The position numbers were made by a program, and so were the translations under genes. Positions 17,037 to 20,924 of a stretch of DNA of 20,924 nt are shown here, one piece after another. The first letter of the stretch is position 1; each line of letters opens with the position of its first letter. The stretch is from the NCBI RefSeq assembly GCF_040151475.1, contig NZ_JBDKWG010000072.1:1-20924 (forward strand), given 5' to 3'. This DNA comes from CAXBNB01 sp040151475 (GTDB lineage Bacteria > Bacteroidota > Bacteroidia > Cytophagales > Cyclobacteriaceae). The notes under the pieces were generated by a model, which saw only the letters and a list, made by a program, of their open reading frames with translations, searched no databases and was not told where the DNA came from.

Positions 17037-18094
17037 TTTTTGTCTGTAGAAATTAATTGTCGGATGATTGGAATTATTTCGTTCACACCTTCGTAGAGTG
17101 GCAACAATACAGGGATCTGAAGTTCATCCGCATATTGCTTTTGAAATCTATGCGCTTCTTCCTCGCTACAATTTGCAGTATTCAGTACAAGTGCAATTAC
17201 CTCTGAGCCATATCGACTTATGAGGTCTATTTCATCAGAAACATCTGGTATTTTATTTATATTGATATGATGGCTGTAATATTCCCTTTTTGGGTCATGT
17301 ACCAAAATAGTATATCTGGCATTTCCAGATACTAAAAACTCACCACCACAAGGGCCACTAGGATTTCTCAATCCTGACTGTCCTTCAAGAAGTATAACCT
17401 CCGCCTGGGTTTCTTTCCAGCAAGTGACGATGGCATGCTCTAATTCTCCCGGGATAAAATCATTTAAGGTAGAATCGAAAATAAAACCATATTTACCTCC
17501 CTGCATCCAACCTGTCTGACCAGTGTAAATCATCTGTGCATTTAACTGGTGGGCTGCACATGCTTCAATTATCATTCTGGTAGTGGTTCTCTTACCCAAA
17601 GCACAATCCATTCCCAGGACAGCCACTATTGGTGATTTTACAGAATATATTTCGCCCGACCAAAAATGAAGTTCTGACCTTGATTTAGGCTTTCTTATAT
17701 CAAGTAATTCTGTACCGTATTGCTCAGACAATTGTACCATCTCCGGTTTGGCACTCAGGAATTCATGGAGACCATTGACTATAGATATACCTTTTTCCAG
17801 GCATCCCATAATCGTGGGTTTCATTTCTTCAGGTAAAATTCCACCTTTTGTGGCTATTCCTATAATACAATATTTTACTTGCCCTATTGTATCTAATGCT
17901 TTTTCCAGAGAATCAAATATTGGGATATCTCGAAATTTTCCATCCAGAACTTCTCCTGCGTCCCTACCGCAAGTAGGTGGGTCTATGACACCACGAATTT
18001 GAAACCTATCAGTACCTCGTATTAGTCCGTGGGCTGTTTTGGCAGCTATATCCTGCAATCTGCCATTTGTCAATATTATTGCATCTGTTTTCAA
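17033..18094 (-). CDS. dgcN: DUF1611 P-loop protein, DgcN-like D-glutamate N-acetyltransferase (TTG start)
   Basis: A 353-residue DUF1611 protein. The N-terminal part (about 1-150) looks Rossmann-like, with KTAHGLIRGTDRFQIRGVID and IIGIATKGG. The C-terminal part has a Walker-A-like loop GMDCALGKRTTT (161-172), the TGQTGWMQGG segment (191-200) and LLEGQSGLRNPSGPCGGEFL (235-254), all typical of the family. Members next to a dipeptide-epimerase-like gene have been described as DgcN, which acetylates D-Glu; that function is transferred from family and neighbourhood. No in-frame ATG or GTG precedes the conserved start: the TTG at 18,092-18,094 gives (M)KTDAIILTNG, the normal beginning for the family, and a stop lies upstream. 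It is first of a two-gene operon and divergent from lrp, with palindromes 31 bases upstream of the start. Confidence 0.8.
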   Translation of the reverse strand: MKTDAIILTNGRLQDIAAKTAHGLIRGTDRFQIRGVIDPPTCGRDAGEVLDGKFRDIPIFDSLEKALDTIGQVKYCIIGIATKGGILPEEMKPTIMGCLEKGISIVNGLHEFLSAKPEMVQLSEQYGTELLDIRKPKSRSELHFWSGEIYSVKSPIVAVLGMDCALGKRTTTRMIIEACAAHQLNAQMIYTGQTGWMQGGKYGFIFDSTLNDFIPGELEHAIVTCWKETQAEVILLEGQSGLRNPSGPCGGEFLVSGNARYTILVHDPKREYYSHHININKIPDVSDEIDLISRYGSEVIALVLNTANCSEEEAHRFQKQYADELQIPVLLPLYEGVNEIIPIIRQLISTDKK

Positions 18095-18124
18095 AATATA
18101 TATTAGTTTAATGATCCACTATAT

Positions 18125-18139
18125 TAGTAATTATTACTA
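18125..18139. promoter_or_regulatory. Palindromic operator candidate resembling an Lrp box
   Basis: TAGTAATTATTACTA is a perfect 15-base palindrome about a central T. It extends imperfectly outward to 18,121 and 18,145. It matches 13 of 15 positions of the E. coli Lrp consensus (YAGHAWATTWTDCTR). It lies between the divergent dgcN and lrp genes and directly upstream of the -7-like box at 18,143, where binding would cover the -33 region. AT-rich gaps give palindromes by chance, but the position is apt. Binding by the neighbouring Lrp/AsnC protein is inferred. Confidence 0.55.
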
Positions 18140-18142
18140 TAA

Positions 18143-18150
18143 TATATTTG
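18143..18150 (+). promoter_or_regulatory. Possible Bacteroidota -7 promoter box for lrp
   Basis: TATATTTG matches the Bacteroidota TAnnTTTG -7 element exactly and would start transcription near 18,157, giving a leader of about 85 bases before the lrp ATG. No clear TTG or TTTG -33 element is seen at the expected distance. The region is AT-rich, so a chance match is possible. Confidence 0.35.
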
Positions 18151-18154
18151 TATC

Positions 18155-18167
18155 GTATAAATTATAC
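18155..18167. promoter_or_regulatory. Second perfect palindrome, at the predicted lrp transcription start
   Basis: GTATAAATTATAC is a perfect 13-base inverted repeat around a central A, overlapping the predicted lrp start site. It lies 29 bases centre-to-centre from the Lrp-like palindrome. Paired sites about three helical turns apart would suit a multimeric Lrp/AsnC regulator, but the two sequences are not the same, so it may bind another factor or be chance. Confidence 0.35.
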
Positions 18168-18242
18168 CATGTATTATTTACAATAAAAGAAAAATATTCT
18201 TTTAAGACAATCCCTTCATATAAAAAAAAGAAAAACATTATT

Positions 18243-18695
18243 ATGGATAAACTCGACATTAAAATCCTGGAACTACTACAACAAAATGCTAAAATCACCA
18301 TTAAAGAAATGGCTAGTAAAATGGAGATGACAAGCACTCCCATATACAGCCGTATTAAGCATATGGAACGAACTGGTATCATAGATAAATATGTAACCCT
18401 GATAGATCCGAAAAAATGCGGTAAATCACAAGTGGTCTTTTGTAATGTATCAATGATTAACTCTGAAATAGAAAATTATAAGAAATTTGAAAAAATTATT
18501 CAAAGCATGCCTGAAATAATAGAATGTTATTACCTCGCCGGAAAAGTAGATTACCAGTTAAAAGTAATGGTAAAGGATATTGAACACTACGATTCATTTC
18601 TAAAACGCATTGCTGCAATTGATATCATAAAATTGCACAGTAGCAGAATCGTTCTACATTCTGTCAAATATTCGACGGTTGTTCCAATTGGTTGA
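18243..18695 (+). CDS. Lrp/AsnC-family transcriptional regulator
   Basis: A 150-residue regulator starting MDKLDIKILELLQQNAKITI. The N-terminal helix-turn-helix (about 4-63: IKEMASKMEMTSTPIYSRIK, then HMERTGIIDKYVTLIDPKKC) is the standard AsnC DNA-binding domain. The C-terminal half (about 68-145, including ECYYLAGKVDYQLKVMVKDI) is the RAM ligand-binding domain. The open frame extends upstream to 18,039, into dgcN, but the ATG at 18,243 gives the exact family length and N-terminus. Family members sense amino acids and usually control adjacent, divergent genes and themselves. The natural targets here are dgcN-dgcA, and the ligand might be glutamate or another amino acid. It is the only plus-strand gene in the window. 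Its stop lies 33 bases from the convergent amidase gene; no clear terminator is visible there. Confidence 0.93.
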   Translation: MDKLDIKILELLQQNAKITIKEMASKMEMTSTPIYSRIKHMERTGIIDKYVTLIDPKKCGKSQVVFCNVSMINSEIENYKKFEKIIQSMPEIIECYYLAGKVDYQLKVMVKDIEHYDSFLKRIAAIDIIKLHSSRIVLHSVKYSTVVPIG

Positions 18696-18728
18696 TTCTT
18701 CATAAGAAAAATATTTATTCGTCATTAA

Positions 18729-19670
18729 TTATTTAAGCCATATTGGTTTGGTTTTAGATTTATGTTTTTGACCGATAATGTCTCTGTATAAATCTGGTCT
18801 TCTGGCGTTTTTGTATCTCCATCCTCCTGATAGCTCTAGTTTATCTTCTGTTATTGTGGTCACTGCAATATCGTCCTCAAAGGATTTTATTTCAGTCTGC
18901 ACTTCTCCATAAGGATCTAATACCATTGAATTGCCATTTTTCAAATGTATTCCGTCATAGCCAATAGGATTTGTAAAAATGTAATAAACCCCATTGTCAT
19001 AAGCTCTTGCCGGAAGCCATCTCAGCAACCACCCACGGCCTTTCGGGCCGTCAAATTCCAGTCTTAAAGGAACTGGGTCTTTGTCTTTGTTTTCCCATAA
19101 TTCGTCCGCCACATACCCCCTGCCGGGCATGGCTGAGGGTGTACATCCGGTCACATGTGGGGCAAATATCACTTCCGCACCGGATAATGTTGTCGCCCGA
19201 ACATTTTCTATCACATTATTGTCATAGCAAATTAATATGCCACATTTCCAGCCGTTTAAGTCAAAGACAACATATTCATTTCCAGCCGACATGTATTTAT
19301 TTATGAAGGGGTGTAGTTTTCTATACTTAGCAACGAGCCCATCTGCTGTTACGCAGATGTAAGTGTTATATATTTTCCCTTTGTCTTTTTCTACCAAACC
19401 GGCTAAAACAGGAATGCCGTATTTTTCGGAGATTTGTATTAATCTTTGAGTGCTTTTACCTGATGGCACTTCTTCAGCCAATTGAGTTATTTCTTCTTTG
19501 CCCAAGTCTTTGGTAAATGTATATGCGGTAATACACATTTCATGGAAGCTAATTACCTCAGCACCTTTGTTTTTAGCTCTTCCTGTTAAACTTTCCATGA
19601 CCGACAGATTATATTCTTTATCTCCATCATGCGGTTCAAATTGGGCAACAGCCACCTTTAATTCTCTCAT
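18729..19670 (-). CDS. Carbon-nitrogen hydrolase (nitrilase-superfamily amidase)
   Basis: A 313-residue cytoplasmic enzyme of the nitrilase superfamily with the full catalytic triad: Glu44 in SFHEMCITAY, Lys118 in YRKLHPF and Cys148 in ILICYDNNVIENVR. The N-terminus (LKVAVAQFEPHDGD) and the C-terminal VLDPYGEVQTE are also standard. Members hydrolyse non-peptide C-N bonds in amides, N-carbamoyl amino acids or omega-amides; which applies is not visible. An insert around 176-215 (CTPSAMPGRGYVADELWENK to PKGRGWLLRW) may shape the pocket. The gene begins 3 bases after the YdcF gene stop, so the two form an operon. Its place beside lrp and dgcN-dgcA suggests amino-acid or amide scavenging, possibly releasing an amino acid from an N-acyl or carbamoyl form; that is a guess from context. 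Confidence 0.88.
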   Translation of the reverse strand: MRELKVAVAQFEPHDGDKEYNLSVMESLTGRAKNKGAEVISFHEMCITAYTFTKDLGKEEITQLAEEVPSGKSTQRLIQISEKYGIPVLAGLVEKDKGKIYNTYICVTADGLVAKYRKLHPFINKYMSAGNEYVVFDLNGWKCGILICYDNNVIENVRATTLSGAEVIFAPHVTGCTPSAMPGRGYVADELWENKDKDPVPLRLEFDGPKGRGWLLRWLPARAYDNGVYYIFTNPIGYDGIHLKNGNSMVLDPYGEVQTEIKSFEDDIAVTTITEDKLELSGGWRYKNARRPDLYRDIIGQKHKSKTKPIWLK

Positions 19671-19673
19671 ACT

Positions 19674-20318
19674 TTACATCATTATATGTTTGTCGTAACC
19701 TAAATCAATCAGGTTTTGATAAGCTTGTTTTATATCTTCAGGCATGTATTGTTCTGATTGAAACCCTTTTTTGGGGTATTCAACAATTCTCTGAATATCT
19801 CCCACCATTTCGTTGATCAAATCTTCCAGGCAGTGTCCGTCAACTACCTGATTTTCCATTTCAACATTTACACAGTCTGCCGAATGTTCAATCTCAGGCC
19901 ATTGGATTTCAGCCGTTGCAATAGCTCTTCGAAGTGTATTGGGTTTTGTTACAATCAATGTGCTTTTAATATCATGATCTTTCAAGGCTTTTTTTGCGAA
20001 GGCAAGGTTCTCACCAATATTGGTTGAGTCAGGTTCAATTAATATTTGCTCTGGATTTGCTCCATACTCAATAGCACAGTCCCTGAATACTTCGGCCTCA
20101 CTTTTGTCCCATTTCCCATTTGTCCAGTTTCCCTTACTTCCTGTAAAAATGAGTAATGGTGCCACACCTCTTTTGAGCAATTCGGCACAATGCATGGCAG
20201 TTTTCAAATCATAACTTCCCAAGCCAATGATCAAATCTGCCTGATCAAATGGCTTATCAATTTTATGATAGTTCCAAAGTTTCAAAGCGAGTTCGATATG
20301 TTCTGAAGGAATATTCAT
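19674..20318 (-). CDS. YdcF/DUF218-family protein
   Basis: A 214-residue soluble protein of the YdcF (DUF218) family, without signal or membrane segment. Family landmarks are the first strand and loop ADLIIGLGSYD (27-37), LLIFTGSKGNWTNGKWDKSE (55-74), the E-P-D-S-T-N-I-G-E-N motif (95-104) and the IVTKPNTLRRA segment (122-132). The family has a Rossmann-like fold; E. coli YdcF binds S-adenosylmethionine, and other DUF218 proteins are linked to envelope metabolism, but the reaction is not established. As first gene before the amidase, 3 bases apart, it probably works on the same substrate or modifies it. The ATG at 20,318 gives a normal family N-terminus. A possible -7 box lies about 85 bases upstream. 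Confidence 0.85.
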   Translation of the reverse strand: MNIPSEHIELALKLWNYHKIDKPFDQADLIIGLGSYDLKTAMHCAELLKRGVAPLLIFTGSKGNWTNGKWDKSEAEVFRDCAIEYGANPEQILIEPDSTNIGENLAFAKKALKDHDIKSTLIVTKPNTLRRAIATAEIQWPEIEHSADCVNVEMENQVVDGHCLEDLINEMVGDIQRIVEYPKKGFQSEQYMPEDIKQAYQNLIDLGYDKHIMM

Positions 20319-20665
20319 GTCTGTTACCAGTATTACCTTATTTATTTTTCATTTTATTAAAGATCTTTTTGAAAACTACGATTAAGTGACAAGAAGTGAG
20401 CTCAAAGCTATCAATAGGTCTCTATTCTTTAGGATTATCTTTGAAAATAAATATCCCTGTAGCAAGCTGATGAGGTATTCATCGGAATGTTATCTTGATG
20501 AAAAACCTGCCACTTTTCAAACTTTTCTGCAATTTACCCTGATACAAGCATCTGAGAATTCTTTAGATTATATGAATATTTTTTTCTACTTGTACCCATA
20601 GCCCCATCGAAAAAGATGTCTGAAAAAACACTGTACAAATCAATCTTAGAAACACTTCACTCCAA
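20319..20665. other. 347-base stretch without a convincing gene
   Basis: This gap separates the YdcF operon from the FG-GAP gene at the right edge. A plus-strand frame of 71 codons (20,386-20,601) is open, but its product shows no recognisable motif, signal or family, and the minus strand is broken by stops. The part nearest the YdcF gene must hold that operon's promoter. The part nearest 20,665 should hold the end of the FG-GAP transcript, but no strong hairpin with a T-run was seen. No tRNA or repeat was found. Confidence 0.5.
20403..20410 (-). promoter_or_regulatory. Possible -7 promoter box for the ydcF-amidase operon
   Basis: On the minus strand TAGCTTTG fits the Bacteroidota TAnnTTTG element and would start transcription near 20,396, giving about 78 bases of leader before the ATG at 20,318. 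No matching -33 TTG element stands out, so this is a weak call. Confidence 0.28.
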
Positions 20666-20924
20666 TTACTCATTGATGTTCTTTATGGTTTTCAAATTAG
20701 TCTTGTTTTCAAAAAAATCTCCGTGTTCTCTTCCTTTGTTGGCATTGCCTGGCCAGAGGTTCCATACTTTGGAATAGATGTCCAAATCTCCATCTCCGTC
20801 CACATCCCCTACAAGTGCATCATGACCACCCAACTTGCCATCGTAGATGACCTTTTCTATAAATTTAACTTCTGAGCCAAAACTTACATTTTCCCAAATA
20901 TACCAGCGGGGAAAGGCTCCTTCC
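20666..20924 (-). CDS. FG-GAP/VCBS repeat protein, C-terminal part (enters from the right edge)
   Basis: The last 85 codons of a minus-strand gene that begins beyond the window, ending at TAA 20,666-20,668. The visible chain has W-Y-I-W-E-N-V, then G-G-H-D-A-L-V-G-D-V-D-G-D-G-D-L-D-I-Y, a clear calcium-binding FG-GAP/VCBS loop. It ends with S-K-V-W-N-L-W-P-G-N-A-N-K-G-R-E-H-G-D-F, F-E-N and a short polar tail. Such repeats form extracellular beta-propellers found in many glycan-locus lipoproteins of Bacteroidota. The protein is closer in style to the partial gene at the left edge than to the 1102-residue UnbV-type protein, but the fragments do not overlap, so that is an impression. No signal peptide can be judged because the N-terminus is missing. 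Confidence 0.8.
   Translation of the reverse strand, partial: EGAFPRWYIWENVSFGSEVKFIEKVIYDGKLGGHDALVGDVDGDGDLDIYSKVWNLWPGNANKGREHGDFFENKTNLKTIKNINE

Noticed and set aside
18039..18242. Upstream extension of the lrp reading frame
   Set aside because: It would overlap the divergent dgcN start and its residues do not resemble any AsnC N-terminus; the ATG at 18,243 gives the normal family protein.
18137..18382. 81-codon minus-strand frame with hydrophobic segments
   Set aside because: Antisense to the helix-turn-helix of the Lrp/AsnC gene and spans its promoter; the hydrophobicity is a by-product of the complementary strand.
18696..18728. Short inverted repeat TTCTT/AAGAA between lrp and the amidase as a shared terminator
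   Set aside because: Only a 5-bp A/T-rich stem; too weak to call a terminator.
20386..20601. 71-codon plus-strand open frame
   Set aside because: No signal, motif or family recognised, short, and in an AT-rich gap; most likely chance.

Overview
The window looks like part of a Bacteroidota chromosome, probably a marine or free-living Cytophagia-type bacterium. It has a SusC/SusD pair, a FecR anti-sigma factor of the Bacteroidota layout, several long FG-GAP/VCBS lipoproteins with an UnbV/ASPIC domain, AT-rich sequence, and no clear Shine-Dalgarno sites. Genus and species cannot be told from this sequence. No tRNA, rRNA or CRISPR array was seen.

Region 1 (1 to about 13,800, all minus strand) is a polysaccharide utilisation locus. 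In transcription order it reads: fecR-like anti-sigma factor; SusC-type TonB-dependent transporter with an N-terminal STN signalling domain; SusD-type lipoprotein; a 1102-residue FG-GAP/UnbV lipoprotein; a GH20-type beta-N-acetylhexosaminidase; a two-part secreted esterase; and the start of another FG-GAP-like lipoprotein that leaves the window at base 1. Gaps from susD onward are small (76, 21, 5 and 0 bases), so these genes probably form one operon. A strong 10-bp hairpin between susD and the FG-GAP gene may set different transcript levels. The enzymes suggest a glycan containing N-acetylhexosamine; an S1-type sulfatase just upstream hints that it may be sulfated.

Region 2 (about 13,900 to 15,970) is a scar. 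Where the ECF sigma factor partnering FecR should lie there is only a frameshifted region-4 fragment. It abuts a broken lipoprotein leader with stop codons. After the intact sulfatase comes a C-terminal fragment of what looks like an IS1595/ISXO2-type transposase. The locus has therefore been rearranged, and FecR/SusC appear to lack their local sigma factor.

Region 3 (15,969 to 20,318) is an amino-acid or amide metabolism block. A DgcN-like DUF1611 P-loop protein and a DgcA-like enolase-superfamily racemase overlap by 4 bases (minus strand). They are divergent from an Lrp/AsnC regulator across a 148-base gap. That gap holds two perfect palindromes around a Bacteroidota -7-like box; one palindrome matches 13 of 15 positions of the E. 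coli Lrp consensus. Convergent to lrp lie a nitrilase-superfamily amidase and, upstream of it, a YdcF/DUF218 protein, 3 bases apart. The likely theme is use or recycling of D-glutamate or D-Glu-containing dipeptides.

Region 4 (20,319 to 20,924) is about 350 bases with no convincing gene, then the C-terminal end of another FG-GAP-type protein running off the right edge.
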